In this document: piece after piece, positions 36,752-45,659 of the stretch
Layout of the letters: every line of letters starts with the position of its first letter
How positions within the stretch are numbered: position 1 is the stretch's first letter
Assembly: GCF_004331435.1 (NCBI RefSeq)
Contig: NZ_SJKA01000011.1
Span: 62,001 to 126,000, forward strand
Source: Kribbella sindirgiensis
GTDB taxonomy: Bacteria > Actinomycetota > Actinomycetes > Propionibacteriales > Kribbellaceae
DNA length: 64,000 bases
Direction of reading: 5' to 3'
Program-made: the position numbers and the translations under genes
The notes under the pieces: generated by a model
Seen by the model: only the letters and a program-made list of their open reading frames with translations
Databases searched by the model: none
What the model was told of the DNA's origin: nothing

Positions 36752-38248
36752 ATGCTGGATCCGCGGCGGTGGTGGGCCCTGGCGGCGATGTCGCTCAGCC
36801 TGATCGTGATCGGGCTGGATCTGACCGTGCTCAACGTCGCGCTGCCGACGCTGGCGACCGATCTGCAGGCGTCGACAAGTCAACTGCAGTGGTTCGCGAA
36901 CGCCTACACGCTGGTGCTCGCGTCGCTGCTGCTGCCGGCGGGACTGCTGGGGGACCGGTTCGGGCCGAAGCGGCTGATGCTCGCGGCGCTGGTGGTGTTC
37001 GGGCTGGCGTCGGCGGCGTGCGCGTTCGCGGACTCGCCCGGTCAGTTGATCGCGGGTCGCGCGGCGCTGGGGATCGGGTCGGCGTTCCTGATCCCGCTGT
37101 CGATGTCGCTCCTCAACCTGTTGTTCGCGCCGGAGGAACGGCAGCGCGCGATGACGATCTGGCTGATGGCGAACTCGCTCGGCATCCCCCTCGGCCCGGT
37201 CCTCGGCGGCTGGCTGCTCGACCACTACCGCTGGGGTTCGATCTTCCTGATCAACTTGCCACTGGTAGCCATCGGACTAGTTGCAGTGGCACTACTGATC
37301 CCGTCGACCAGTGGGCACCGGTCGCGGCGGATCGACGTACCGGGCATCTTGCTGACGGCGGCCGGGCTGGTCTGCCTGACGTACGGGTTCATCGCGGCGG
37401 GTGAGCACGGTTGGGGCTCGGCGTGGACGCTCGGCGGGATCGCGGCCGGAGTGATCTTCCTGACCGTGTTCTGGGCGTGGGCCCGGCGTACGGCGGATCC
37501 GTTGATCGAACTGTCCTTGTTCCGGTCGGCCGGCTTCACCTGGGGCACGGTGCTGGCGACGCTGGCTTCGTTCGCGCTGGTGGGACTGCTGTTCGTGCTG
37601 CCGCAACTGTTCCAGGCGGTGCAGGGCGCGGACGCGTTCCACACCGGCCTGCGGTTGCTGCCGATCATCGGCGGGATGCTGATCGGCGCGAAGGTCGCCG
37701 AGCGGCTGGTCGAGACGGCCGGGGCGCGGGTCTCGGTGGTGATCGGGTTCTCGTTGATGCTCGTCGGGCTGGCACTCGGGGCGTTCACGAAGGTCGGCGA
37801 CGGCTACGGGTTCACCGCGATCTGGGTCAGCCTGGTGGGGGTCAGCATCGGCTTCACTCTGCCGCCGATGAACGGGCTCGCCCTCGCCGCGCTGCCCCTC
37901 GACCGGAGCGGCTCCGGATCCGCGCTGATCCAGGCGTCACGCCAGGTCGGCGGCACGCTCGGCGTCGCGATCCTCGGCACGGTGCTCAACGCGGCGTACC
38001 GCAACCACCTGGACGTCACGGGTCTTCCACCGGCAGCCGCCCAGGCCGCCCGGGACAGTGCCTCGGCGGCGGTCGCGATCGGTTCGCCCGAGCTGACCCG
38101 GTCGGCCCGCGCGGCGTTCGTCGACGGCATGGACGTGACGCTGTGGGCGTGCAGCGGCCTCGCGGTGGTGTCCATCGTGCTCGCGCTGGCGTTCCTGCCC
38201 CGTCGTACCCCGGCAACCACACCGGAGCTTGCGACAATCAAGGTATGA
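36752..38248 (+). CDS. MFS multidrug exporter, DHA2 (14-TM) family
   Basis: 498 aa with 14 predicted TM helices. Motif A is seen as GLLGDRFGPKRLM, and LDLTVLNVALPTLATDL is the DHA2 motif D1. Proton-driven export of drugs or metabolites. ATG at 36752 preferred (AAAGG about 9 nt upstream) over GTG at 36743. Overlaps the TetR start by 4 bp. Confidence 0.9.
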   Translation: MLDPRRWWALAAMSLSLIVIGLDLTVLNVALPTLATDLQASTSQLQWFANAYTLVLASLLLPAGLLGDRFGPKRLMLAALVVFGLASAACAFADSPGQLIAGRAALGIGSAFLIPLSMSLLNLLFAPEERQRAMTIWLMANSLGIPLGPVLGGWLLDHYRWGSIFLINLPLVAIGLVAVALLIPSTSGHRSRRIDVPGILLTAAGLVCLTYGFIAAGEHGWGSAWTLGGIAAGVIFLTVFWAWARRTADPLIELSLFRSAGFTWGTVLATLASFALVGLLFVLPQLFQAVQGADAFHTGLRLLPIIGGMLIGAKVAERLVETAGARVSVVIGFSLMLVGLALGAFTKVGDGYGFTAIWVSLVGVSIGFTLPPMNGLALAALPLDRSGSGSALIQASRQVGGTLGVAILGTVLNAAYRNHLDVTGLPPAAAQAARDSASAAVAIGSPELTRSARAAFVDGMDVTLWACSGLAVVSIVLALAFLPRRTPATTPELATIKV

Positions 38249-38829
38249 GCGGTCTGCGGGAGCGGAAGAAGGCGAAGACCAGGGCGGCGATCCAGGAGCA
38301 CGCGCTGCGGCTCTTCCGGGACCAGGGGTACGCCGAGACCACGGTCCAGGAGATCGCCGCCGCGGCCGAGGTGTCGCCGGCGACCTTCTTCCGGTACTTC
38401 CCGACCAAGGAGGACACCGTCGTCCTCGACCGGCTCGACCCGGTGATGATCGAACTGTTCCGCGGCCAGCCGCCCGAGCTGCACCCGACCGAGGCGCTCC
38501 GGGCGGCGATCCGTCAGGGCATGGACGCGTTGACCGCGGAGGAGTGGGAGCTGGAATCCGAACGCCAGCGCCTGGTGATGAACGCCCCCGAGCTCCGCGT
38601 CCGGATGCTCGACCAGTTGTACGAGGGCATCGAACTCCTCGCGACCCTCGCCGCCGAACGCACCAGCCGGCCCACCGACGACTTCGCGGTCCGCGCCTGG
38701 GCCGGAGCGGTCGTCGGCGTCGTCCTGGCGACGTACCAAACCGCGATCGGCGCCCCTCTCCCGCAGTACCTCGAGATTCTGGACCAGGCGTTCGACCAGC
38801 TCGCCGCCGGACTTCCGATGGAACCGTAG
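38245..38829 (+). CDS. TetR-family transcriptional regulator
   Basis: 194 aa. N-terminal HTH: KTRAAIQEHALRLFRDQGY, TVQEIAAAAEVSPATFFRYF. The C-terminal domain is of the MftR/TetR_C type. Encoded after the exporter with an ATGA overlap, and probably binds the inverted repeat at 36703-36740. GACAAT 6 nt before its ATG could give an extra internal leaderless transcript. Confidence 0.9.
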   Translation: MSGLRERKKAKTRAAIQEHALRLFRDQGYAETTVQEIAAAAEVSPATFFRYFPTKEDTVVLDRLDPVMIELFRGQPPELHPTEALRAAIRQGMDALTAEEWELESERQRLVMNAPELRVRMLDQLYEGIELLATLAAERTSRPTDDFAVRAWAGAVVGVVLATYQTAIGAPLPQYLEILDQAFDQLAAGLPMEP

Positions 38830-38845
38830 GCGAGCCCACCGACCG

Positions 38846-39664
38846 TTACGCGACCTTCTCGGCGGCTCGCTCCAGCAGGGTGTCGCCGGGTTGCAGGCCG
38901 AAGGCTCCGGCCGCCGATCCGCCGCGGATGACGAGTTCGGTGAAGCCGGTGCCGGAGCTGCCGGGAACGATGCCCGGTGCGTTCCGCGGTACGGCGGTCA
39001 GATGCGGGTAGCAGGTGACGTCGACGATCGTGGTACTGCCGTCATCGTTGCGCTGGGCAACGGGTAGCGTCGTACCGGGGACGAGGTCGAGGCGCTGGTC
39101 GAGCTTGCAGTTGCCGAAGTTGTCGACCACGGCGACGACCGGCTCGTCGTCGAGCGGTTCGGGGACGGCGGTCTGGGTCGCCGGTACGGCGCGGCCGTCG
39201 GCGACCCATTTCGCGAGCAGCGGCAGGTACCACAGGCTGCGGAACTGCGTGCCGGCGATCTTCTCGACCTCGCCCGGCGCGAACCCGGCGGCGGTGACCG
39301 CCTCGCGGATATCGGTGACGTAGACGTGGTCGATGCCGAGCTCCCGCCGTACCAGGGAAAGCACGCGGGTGTTGAAGGTGCTCGCGACCAGGTGTTTGCC
39401 GTACCGGAAGAAGCAGAACGGGACGCCGTTCGGCCAGACGCCGTCGCGGGGCGCGATGTTGAGCAGGGTGATGGTCGGGTGGCCCTCCTCGCCCAGCAGG
39501 TCCAGCGCCTGCAGGCAGTCCAGGAGGGTGAGCGCGGCGAACGACTCCGGATCGGGTCCGTCGGCGGCGACGATCGTCGGCGCCTGGCCGAACAGGGTGC
39601 CGATCCGGATGCTGAGTCTGGCGCGGGCGTTACCGTCGTGACAGTCGGTGATGTACGTGATCAT
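38846..39664 (-). CDS. Divergent SAM hydroxide adenosyltransferase-like (DUF62) protein
   Basis: 272 aa. The C-terminal VVDNFGNCKLDQ and following beta domain match the SAM_HAT family (compare DRFGN). The N-terminal YITDCHDG stands where the family has TDFG. LLNIAPRDG stands where VVDPGVG is usual. It may hydrolyse SAM to adenosine and methionine, or have changed substrate. ATG at 39664 has GGAG 6 nt upstream. Preceded by a leader ORF and terminator, so expression is probably set by attenuation. Confidence 0.72.
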   Translation of the reverse strand: MITYITDCHDGNARARLSIRIGTLFGQAPTIVAADGPDPESFAALTLLDCLQALDLLGEEGHPTITLLNIAPRDGVWPNGVPFCFFRYGKHLVASTFNTRVLSLVRRELGIDHVYVTDIREAVTAAGFAPGEVEKIAGTQFRSLWYLPLLAKWVADGRAVPATQTAVPEPLDDEPVVAVVDNFGNCKLDQRLDLVPGTTLPVAQRNDDGSTTIVDVTCYPHLTAVPRNAPGIVPGSSGTGFTELVIRGGSAAGAFGLQPGDTLLERAAEKVA

Positions 39665-39703
39665 GTGGCACTCCAGGGTGGTGGCAGCAGCTGGGGAAAC
39701 GAA

Positions 39704-39729
39704 AGAGGCCCCCGACATCGGGGGCCTCT
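39704..39729 (-). terminator. Intrinsic terminator in the 5' leader of the SAM_HAT-like gene
   Basis: An 11-bp stem AGAGGCCCCCG with a 4-nt loop, followed on the minus strand by TTTCGTTT. It stands between the leader ORF and the structural gene, 40 nt before the ATG. The most canonical terminator in the window. Confidence 0.8.
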
Positions 39730-39747
39730 CGCTGCAAGCACACGTGC

Positions 39748-39810
39748 CTACGCCGCTGAAGTCCTCCCGTATCGAGGGCTCAGCATTCGCATCGCGGCGT
39801 ACCTGGTCAC
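39748..39810 (-). CDS. Putative 20-aa leader peptide
   Basis: GTG start 7 nt after TACGCT (39823-39818), so leaderless. Product MTRYAAMRMLSPRYGRTSAA, stop TAG 18 nt before the terminator stem. Contains three AUG/GUG-encoded Met, four Arg and two Tyr. Arrangement promoter / short ORF / terminator / gene is that of a ribosome-mediated attenuator. An inner ATG (Met-7) is an alternative start. Which residue would be sensed is unknown. Confidence 0.5.
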   Translation of the reverse strand: MTRYAAMRMLSPRYGRTSAA

Positions 39811-39829
39811 GTCGAAAAGCGTAGCACTG

Positions 39830-41002
39830 TCAGCGCGTCTGCCCGTTGTCGAAATAGCTGACCAGGGCCGGGTCCAGGGCCGGGACGTCCTGCGGTACGC
39901 CGTTCGCGCGCAGGGACTGGGTGGCGGCGTAACCCGCTGCGACCGCGGCACGGGCCGCGATCGGGGAGGTGAGGGTCGCGCCGCCGTCGCGCACGAAGTT
40001 CACGAACTCGGCGACCAGGTGTGGGTCGGCGCCGCCGTGGTGCTCGGTCTCGCCGGCGATCTCGACGACCTGGTCGGCGTCCTCGCGGTACCCGGAGCGG
40101 CGGCTGTTCCACACCTTGACCACGCCGCCCGCGGTGTCACCGAAGTTCTCGAGCCGGCCGTGGGTGCCGATCACGGTGTAGTTGCGCCAGTAGTCCGGGG
40201 TGTAGTGGCACTGCTCGTAGGTGAGGAAGACCCCGTTGTCGAGCAGCAGGTTCGCCATCGACAGGTCCTCGACGTCCATCACCGGTGCCAGGCCCTTCTG
40301 CTCCAGCGGCGGCCAGTTGTCATTGGACACGAAGTCCTTGAATCGCTGGCCGGTGCGGTCCATCCGGTGGGTGATCCCGCCGTACAGCGTGAGCGCGCCC
40401 ATCGCGTTCACCCGGGTCGTGTAGCCGCCGGCCAGCCAGTGCATCACGTCGATGTCGTGGGCGCCCTTCTGCAGCAGCAGACCGGTGGTGCGGGTGCGGT
40501 CCGCGTGCCAGTCCTTGAAGTAGAAGTCGCCGCCGTGGCCGACGAAGTGCCGGCACCAGATGGCCTTCACGTCGCCGATCGCGCCGTCCTGGATCAGCTG
40601 GCGCATCGTCAGTACGACGGGCATGTGGCGCATGTTGTGACCGACGTACAGCCGGGCGCCGGAGTCGTACGCCGCCTGCAGGACCCGGTCACTGCCCTCG
40701 GTGGTGATCGCCAGCGGCTTCTCCACGAACACCGAGACCCCGGCCTGGAGGAAGTCGATCGCCGGACCCTCGTGCAGGTCGTCGGGCGTGGTCAGGAACA
40801 CGCCGTCGAGCTTCTGGTCCAGCAGTTCGGAGTGGTCGGCATACGCCGTGGCGTCGGGGTACAGCTCCAGTGCGAGGTCCCGCTGCCCCGCGACCGGGTC
40901 GCAGACCGCGACGACTTCCGAGCCCTCGCCGGGACGGTGCGCGTACTGCGCGATGCGGCTGCGCGCTCCGAGCCCCACCACGCCAAACCGAAGATCAGTC
41001 AT
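39830..41002 (-). CDS. Gfo/Idh/MocA-family oxidoreductase
   Basis: 390 aa. NAD(P) Rossmann motif VGLGARSRIAQYA, TTPDDLHE, and the EKPLAITTEG motif with the conserved Lys. The C-terminal half has GAHDIDVMHWLAGG with the catalytic-region Asp and His. Oxidises or epimerises a sugar or inositol; substrate unknown. Start ATG 41002 with AGGAG 9 nt upstream. Confidence 0.88.
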   Translation of the reverse strand: MTDLRFGVVGLGARSRIAQYAHRPGEGSEVVAVCDPVAGQRDLALELYPDATAYADHSELLDQKLDGVFLTTPDDLHEGPAIDFLQAGVSVFVEKPLAITTEGSDRVLQAAYDSGARLYVGHNMRHMPVVLTMRQLIQDGAIGDVKAIWCRHFVGHGGDFYFKDWHADRTRTTGLLLQKGAHDIDVMHWLAGGYTTRVNAMGALTLYGGITHRMDRTGQRFKDFVSNDNWPPLEQKGLAPVMDVEDLSMANLLLDNGVFLTYEQCHYTPDYWRNYTVIGTHGRLENFGDTAGGVVKVWNSRRSGYREDADQVVEIAGETEHHGGADPHLVAEFVNFVRDGGATLTSPIAARAAVAAGYAATQSLRANGVPQDVPALDPALVSYFDNGQTR

Positions 41003-41148
41003 ACCAGGCAACTCCTGCACATAGTTGTTTGCAACAGCCTAACTCCGAGCAATTCTGGCAAGCAATCACCGATCCTCCAGTTGGAATTGGGCTGCCCGTC
41101 ACCCGCCGCACATCGACGTCTCGCTCCGTGCCGTCACCATGGCGGAAT

Positions 41149-42006
41149 GTGAGCCTCCACTACGTGGCACTGGGGGACTCGACCACAGTAGGGGTCGGGG
41201 ACCCGATGAACGGCAGCAGTACGACCGACCTGTCCGGTGCCGGTGCGCGCCCGGGGGAGGGGTGGCGGGGCTGGGCCTCGCTGCTCGCCGACTCCCTGGC
41301 CAGCACCCACCGTGTGACGTTCTCCAACTTCGCGACCAGCGGCGCCACCGTGCCCGTCGTCGCGACCGAGCAACTGCCCTCCACCGGGGACGGTCCGATC
41401 GACCTCGCCTCACTGATCGTCGGCGTCAACGACACGCTGCGGTCCACCTTCGACGCCGGCCGGATCCGGGAGCACCTGCAGCTGTGCGCGGAGCAGCTGA
41501 CCGCCCGCGGTGCGCTGCTGCTGACCGTCCGGTTCCACGACCACGGCCAGGTGTTCGGCCTGCCGCGGTGGCTGCGGCGGCCGCTGTGGCACCGGATCGA
41601 GCAGGTCAACGTCGCGTTCGACGACCTGCACGCCAGGTTCGGCGGGATCCGGCTGGACATGGCCGACTACCCGGAGGTGTACCGGCGGGACTTCTGGAGC
41701 GTCGACCGGCTGCACCCGGCGGAGCGCGGGCATCGCAAGCTCGCCCGGGCGTTCGCGGACGAGCTGGCGGTCCGCGGGCTGCGCATCGACGTACGGCCCG
41801 AGCTGGACTGTGCCTATCGGCCGCCGAGCAAGTGGGCGGACGCGGCGTGGCTGGTCCGGGAAGGGGTTCCGTGGGTCGGCCGCCGGGCGAACGACCTGCT
41901 GCCGTGGGCGGCCCGGATGGCACTGACGCAGTCCCTCCCGTCCGGCGAGGGGATGCGCTTGCGTCCGAAGAAGCGAGCGGAGCTCCCGCCAGTTCTTCGG
42001 ACGTAA
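41149..42006 (+). CDS. SGNH/GDSL-type lipase/esterase
   Basis: 285 aa from GTG. Block I YVALGDSTTVGVGD (Ser), block II around FATSGATV, block III VGVNDTLR and block V DRLHPAERGH (Asp, His). No signal peptide. Acts on an unknown ester. A C-terminal extension of about 80 residues follows the catalytic domain. The last codons form the left and right arms of a hairpin before rph. Confidence 0.85.
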   Translation: MSLHYVALGDSTTVGVGDPMNGSSTTDLSGAGARPGEGWRGWASLLADSLASTHRVTFSNFATSGATVPVVATEQLPSTGDGPIDLASLIVGVNDTLRSTFDAGRIREHLQLCAEQLTARGALLLTVRFHDHGQVFGLPRWLRRPLWHRIEQVNVAFDDLHARFGGIRLDMADYPEVYRRDFWSVDRLHPAERGHRKLARAFADELAVRGLRIDVRPELDCAYRPPSKWADAAWLVREGVPWVGRRANDLLPWAARMALTQSLPSGEGMRLRPKKRAELPPVLRT

Positions 42007-42008
42007 GC
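41957..42008. terminator. Long hairpin spanning the SGNH gene end
   Basis: Arms 41957-41972 and 41993-42008 pair over 16 bp with one mismatch (core CGTCCGAAGAA); the 20-nt loop contains the palindrome GGAGCTCC. The stop codon TAA (42004-42006) is in the right arm. It ends 9 bp before the rph -10. Confidence 0.55.
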
Positions 42009-42030
42009 AACTGCGACTAGGGTCTTGGGT

Positions 42031-42747
42031 ATGGCTCGGATTGACGGACGTAATGCTGACCAGCTCCGACCCGTGACGGTGACCCGGAACTGGCTCGACC
42101 ACGCCGAGGGCTCGGTGCTGGTCGAGTTCGGGCGCACCCGGGTGCTGTGCGCGGCGAGTGTGACCGAGGGCGTGCCGCGCTGGCGCAAGGGCTCCGGCCT
42201 CGGTTGGGTGAGCGCGGAGTACGCGATGCTCCCGCGGGCCACCAACACCCGGTCGGACCGCGAGTCGGTGAAGGGCAAGATCGGTGGCCGCACCCACGAG
42301 ATCTCCCGGCTGATCGGCCGCTCGCTGCGAGCTGTGATCGACTACAAGGCGCTCGGCGAGAACACCATCCTGCTCGACTGCGACGTACTGCAGGCCGACG
42401 GCGGCACCCGGACCGCGGCGATCACCGGTGCGTACGTCGCGCTCGCGGACGCGGTGTCGTACCTGCGGGACCGGAAGCTGCTGAAGAGCGAGCCGCTGAC
42501 CGGGACGGTGTCCGCGGTGTCCGTCGGCATCATCGACTCGGTGCCGATGCTGGACCTCTGCTACGAGGAGGACGTCCGCGCCGAGACCGACATGAACCTG
42601 GTGATCACCGGCGACGGCAAGTTCATCGAGGTGCAGGGTACGGCGGAGGGCGCGCCGTTCGACCGCGCCGAGCTGGACAGCCTGCTCTCACTGGGTCTTT
42701 CGGGCTGCGCCGACCTGGCCAAGATCCAGCAGGAGGCCCTCGCGTGA
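42031..42747 (+). CDS. rph: Ribonuclease PH
   Basis: 238 aa, standard length. [57 protein letters not shown] and [11 protein letters not shown] are conserved. Trims tRNA 3' ends using phosphate. ATG 7 nt after TAGGGT (42018-42023), leaderless. Overlaps rdgB by 4 bp. Confidence 0.96.
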   Translation: MARIDGRNADQLRPVTVTRNWLDHAEGSVLVEFGRTRVLCAASVTEGVPRWRKGSGLGWVSAEYAMLPRATNTRSDRESVKGKIGGRTHEISRLIGRSLRAVIDYKALGENTILLDCDVLQADGGTRTAAITGAYVALADAVSYLRDRKLLKSEPLTGTVSAVSVGIIDSVPMLDLCYEEDVRAETDMNLVITGDGKFIEVQGTAEGAPFDRAELDSLLSLGLSGCADLAKIQQEALA

Positions 42748-43349
42748 CGCGGGTACTGCTTGCCTCGAACAACAAGAAGAAGCTCGAGGAGTTGCGCCGG
42801 ATCCTGACGCCGATCGTGCCCGGGATCGAGGTGCTCGGGCTCGGCGACGTGCCGCCGTACGACGAACCTCCCGAGACCGAGCCGACGTTCGAGGGGAACG
42901 CGCTGCTCAAGGCGCGCGCCGCGCTCGCCGCGACCGGGCTGCCGTCGATCGCCGACGACAGCGGGATCTGCGTGGACGCGCTGAACGGGATGCCCGGCGT
43001 CCTGTCGGCGCGGTGGTCGGGCCCCGCGAAAGACAATCATGCGAACAACCTGCTGCTGCTCGGGCAGTTGGAGGACGTGCCGGACGAGCGTCGCGGCGCG
43101 TCGTTCGTCGCCGCGGTCGCTTTTGTCCGGCCGGACGGCCCGGACGAGATGGTGCTCGGCGAGATGCGCGGGTCGGTGATCCGCTCGCTGCGCGGCACCG
43201 GCGGGTTCGGGTACGACGTACTGTTCCAGGCCGAGGGGTACGACCGGACGACGGCCGAGCTGTCGGTCGAGGAGAAGGACGCGATCAGCCACCGCGGCAA
43301 GGCGTTGCGCGAACTGGCCCCGATCGTGGCGAAGGCGTTGGGGAGCTAG
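42744..43349 (+). CDS. rdgB: XTP/dITP diphosphatase (non-canonical purine NTP pyrophosphatase)
   Basis: 201 aa. [13 protein letters not shown] (substrate loop), [40 protein letters not shown] and the C-terminal [10 protein letters not shown] fit the family. Removes ITP/XTP from the nucleotide pool. GTG overlaps the rph stop (GTGA). Confidence 0.96.
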   Translation: MTRVLLASNNKKKLEELRRILTPIVPGIEVLGLGDVPPYDEPPETEPTFEGNALLKARAALAATGLPSIADDSGICVDALNGMPGVLSARWSGPAKDNHANNLLLLGQLEDVPDERRGASFVAAVAFVRPDGPDEMVLGEMRGSVIRSLRGTGGFGYDVLFQAEGYDRTTAELSVEEKDAISHRGKALRELAPIVAKALGS

Positions 43350-43351
43350 GG

Positions 43352-43942
43352 ATGTTGTTCGCTGGATCGGACAAGGACGGCGTGGCGAGCGGGCAGATCA
43401 CTGTCGCGTACCGGCGGTGGGCCGAGCCGCGGGTGGTCGAGGGGCGGATCTACCGGACGAACGCGGGCCGGATCGAGATCGACAGCATCCGCGAGGTGAA
43501 CCCGGAGCTGATCGCCGACAACGACCCGGACGTGGCGCTCGCCGACCGCCAGAACGCGAAGGACGTGCGGCGCAGGCTGCGCGGCGACGACACGTTGCCG
43601 ACGTTCCTGATCCGCTTCCATCTGGTCGAGGGCCCGGATCCCCGGGAGGAACTGGCCGCGCAGTCGTCGCTGTCGGCGGCTGATGTGGCCGACCTCCGGG
43701 AGCGACTGGAGCGGTTCGACGAGCTCAGCAACCACGGTCCCTGGACTCTGGAGACGCTGCGGTTGATCGCCTCCACGCCGGCCACCCGGGCGGCGGACCT
43801 GGCCGCGTCCGTCGGGCGCGAGACGGCGCCGTTCAAACTCGACGTACGGAAGCTGAAGAACCTGGGGCTCACCTACAGCCTCGAGGTCGGGTACCGGCTG
43901 ACGCCACGCGGTGCGGCCTACTTGGATGCCATCGGCAACTAG
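43352..43942 (+). CDS. ASCH-like domain protein with C-terminal winged-helix-like part
   Basis: 196 aa, 2 nt after rdgB and probably in its operon. The N-terminal SGQITVAYRRW...VEGRIYRTNAGRIEIDSIREV pattern (key residues given) resembles ASCH/PUA-like RNA-binding domains. The C-terminal TPATRAADLAASVGRE and KNLGLTYSLEVGYRLTPRG looks like a winged helix. Function unknown; an RNA-related role beside rph is only a guess. Confidence 0.65.
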   Translation: MLFAGSDKDGVASGQITVAYRRWAEPRVVEGRIYRTNAGRIEIDSIREVNPELIADNDPDVALADRQNAKDVRRRLRGDDTLPTFLIRFHLVEGPDPREELAAQSSLSAADVADLRERLERFDELSNHGPWTLETLRLIASTPATRAADLAASVGRETAPFKLDVRKLKNLGLTYSLEVGYRLTPRGAAYLDAIGN

Positions 43943-44678
43943 ATCATGCCGCCCTCGCACGAGGGTGCACGTTGATCTGGGGAGAGTCACCTGCCCGATC
44001 TGGAAAGGAACGGCTCTCCTGTCTCCTGTGTGGGTGAACTGCGGGGGCGGTGTGACAGGTTCTGGTGGGCTTGCACCTGCTATTGCCTGTTCCCAGTACC
44101 CGGAAGGTGTCGGTTCCCCCGGCAACCGGCTGACCGCGCTCACGGGTAGCCGTCGACTGGGAAGCGGCAGCTCGACAGTACGTATACGTCTACTACCCGC
44201 CACCCCGCACCGGGCGGCAGGCCGAATCGCCGGACAGTGGACGTATACGTACTGTCGGCCTGCACAGAATCCGCCGCACCAGCCGCCCTGCCCCACCCCG
44301 CGGGGCCGACCGGGGTTCGCTGTGTGGGCGGTGAGTGGTGCGTGGGGGTGGGGTCCGGGCTCGCGGGCGCTTGAACAGGTTATTGCCTGTCGCCTGTCAC
44401 CAGTTCCTGTCCGCAGCCACAAGTTCCTGTCTCAAATCCTCCCCAGTCAGCTCAGTCTTGCTCGACGCCACGCGTGCCCAACCACTCAGACGTCGCGGTG
44501 GACGCGAAGCCGGGAGCGGCGCCCACTCGGACGTCGCGTGGAGGAGGCGGCGGAATCGGCACCCTCGCAGAGGCCGGCGCGAGCCACGGCCCGCGGGACG
44601 ACACGACCGATCGGCGGCCCACTCATCCGTCATAAGAGCCGGATTTCCGGCTCTCCCCAATCACGCCGCGCACAAGGG
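43943..44678. repeat. 736-bp convergent spacer with palindromic repeat copy B
   Basis: No gene supported. Copy B of the dispersed repeat spans 44117-44266; its 21-bp inverted repeat with one mismatch is at 44173-44193 and 44237-44257. Upstream, ATTGCCTGTTCCCAG (44082-44096) repeats the 9.4-kb element. Downstream, AACAGGTTATTGCCTGT (44375-44390), AGTTCCTGTC twice (44402, 44422) and CACTCRGACGTCGCG twice (about 44484 and 44525) are further direct repeats. Confidence 0.75.
44635..44654 (-). terminator. Hairpin after the HTH gene pair
   Basis: AGAGCCGG-ATTT-CCGGCTCT, a perfect 8-bp stem about 25 nt downstream of the minus-strand stop at 44679. Probable terminator. Confidence 0.6.
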
Positions 44679-45275
44679 TTAGTCGCCGCGGTGGAGGTTG
44701 AGGGTGGCGAGGAGGTCCTCGTGGAGCTCGAACCAGACGCGGTGGCAGGAGTCGACGTCGCTGCGATCGACCCAGGCGACGTCACCCGCGTTCGCTCGTG
44801 CCAACGCCTGTGAGAAGCGCTTGTCGTAGCCGCTGAACCGCGGCAGCACCTCTCTCAACCGCCGCACGATGCTGCCGAGTGCTCCGTCGATCACCTTGAG
44901 CTCGTGCAGCACCCCGGCATCCCAGGCTGCGTCGGTGTGATCATTTGCCGCCAACGGATCTCCGTTCTTTGGCCGCAGTTGCCAGTCGGTGCAGGCCTGC
45001 TGGAGCATGCCGTTCAGCGGCAGGAACTCGTCGTACACCTGGCGGATGGGTTCGGGGTCGGTCAGCTCGGCCTTGAGCAGGCGCTCGTTCTCCGTGCGAC
45101 CTGCTTCGGTGAGCGACCAGCCCGACGTACCCGCGAAGCTGCTGTACGTCGCCCACCCGCGCGCCTCGGCATCCTTCAGCTCGTCCTCGACGTCCTGGAG
45201 CTCGAAACGTCGTGCGATCGCTGGCGTGTCCGCGAACCCGAGCAGCCGGACCGCGTGCAGCACCAGGAGCCTCAT
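44679..45275 (-). CDS. Winged-helix-like protein of unknown function
   Basis: 198 aa, ATG overlapping the preceding stop (ATGA). The first 75 residues look like a winged helix: TPAIARRFELQDVEDELKDAEARGW, then WSLTEAGRTENERLL. The rest is helical (VYDEFLPLNGMLQQACTDWQL, VLHELKVIDGALGSIVRRL) and may bind a ligand. Coupled to the HTH gene upstream; probably a regulator of, or partner to, the divergent PEP-synthase-like protein. Confidence 0.68.
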   Translation of the reverse strand: MRLLVLHAVRLLGFADTPAIARRFELQDVEDELKDAEARGWATYSSFAGTSGWSLTEAGRTENERLLKAELTDPEPIRQVYDEFLPLNGMLQQACTDWQLRPKNGDPLAANDHTDAAWDAGVLHELKVIDGALGSIVRRLREVLPRFSGYDKRFSQALARANAGDVAWVDRSDVDSCHRVWFELHEDLLATLNLHRGD

Positions 45276-45643
45276 GAATCCTGCCGTGCGGTCAGCCGGT
45301 TGAACCGCTGCTGACAGGCCTGCGGCGAGCTGAACCCCATCGCGTCCGCCATCTCCGCCCAGGTCAGCCCCGCACTCCTGGCCATGAACAGCAGGCCGGC
45401 CTCGACCTCGTCGACCTCCGCCCGGGCCGCCGGCAACAGCGCTAGCGCCGCTAGCAGGTCGTCGTTGCTCAGGTCGGCGGCCCGCCAGGCCGCGAACTGC
45501 GTGAAATCCACCGCGGACAAGGGGATCGGCGCTGGTCGCCACGGTCGAGCCGGGAGGTCCTTCGCGCCCAAGTCGAGCAGTTGCTCCCGGGCTTCGCGCT
45601 GGCGTTCGGCCTGTTCCTGGTCTGCGTCCTGCTTGCTTCGCAT
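45272..45643 (-). CDS. Small HTH protein
   Basis: 123 aa. A charged N-terminal helix (KQDADQEQAERQREAREQLL), then a C-terminal HTH AGLTWAEMADAMGFSSPQAC followed by QQRFNRLTA, similar to the HTH of many actinobacterial regulators. ATG at 45643. CACTGT lies 6 nt upstream, so possibly leaderless. Divergent from the PEP-synthase-like gene, with a three-box operator between them. Confidence 0.7.
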   Translation of the reverse strand: MRSKQDADQEQAERQREAREQLLDLGAKDLPARPWRPAPIPLSAVDFTQFAAWRAADLSNDDLLAALALLPAARAEVDEVEAGLLFMARSAGLTWAEMADAMGFSSPQACQQRFNRLTARQDS

Positions 45644-45659
45644 CCGCCTACAGTGGATT

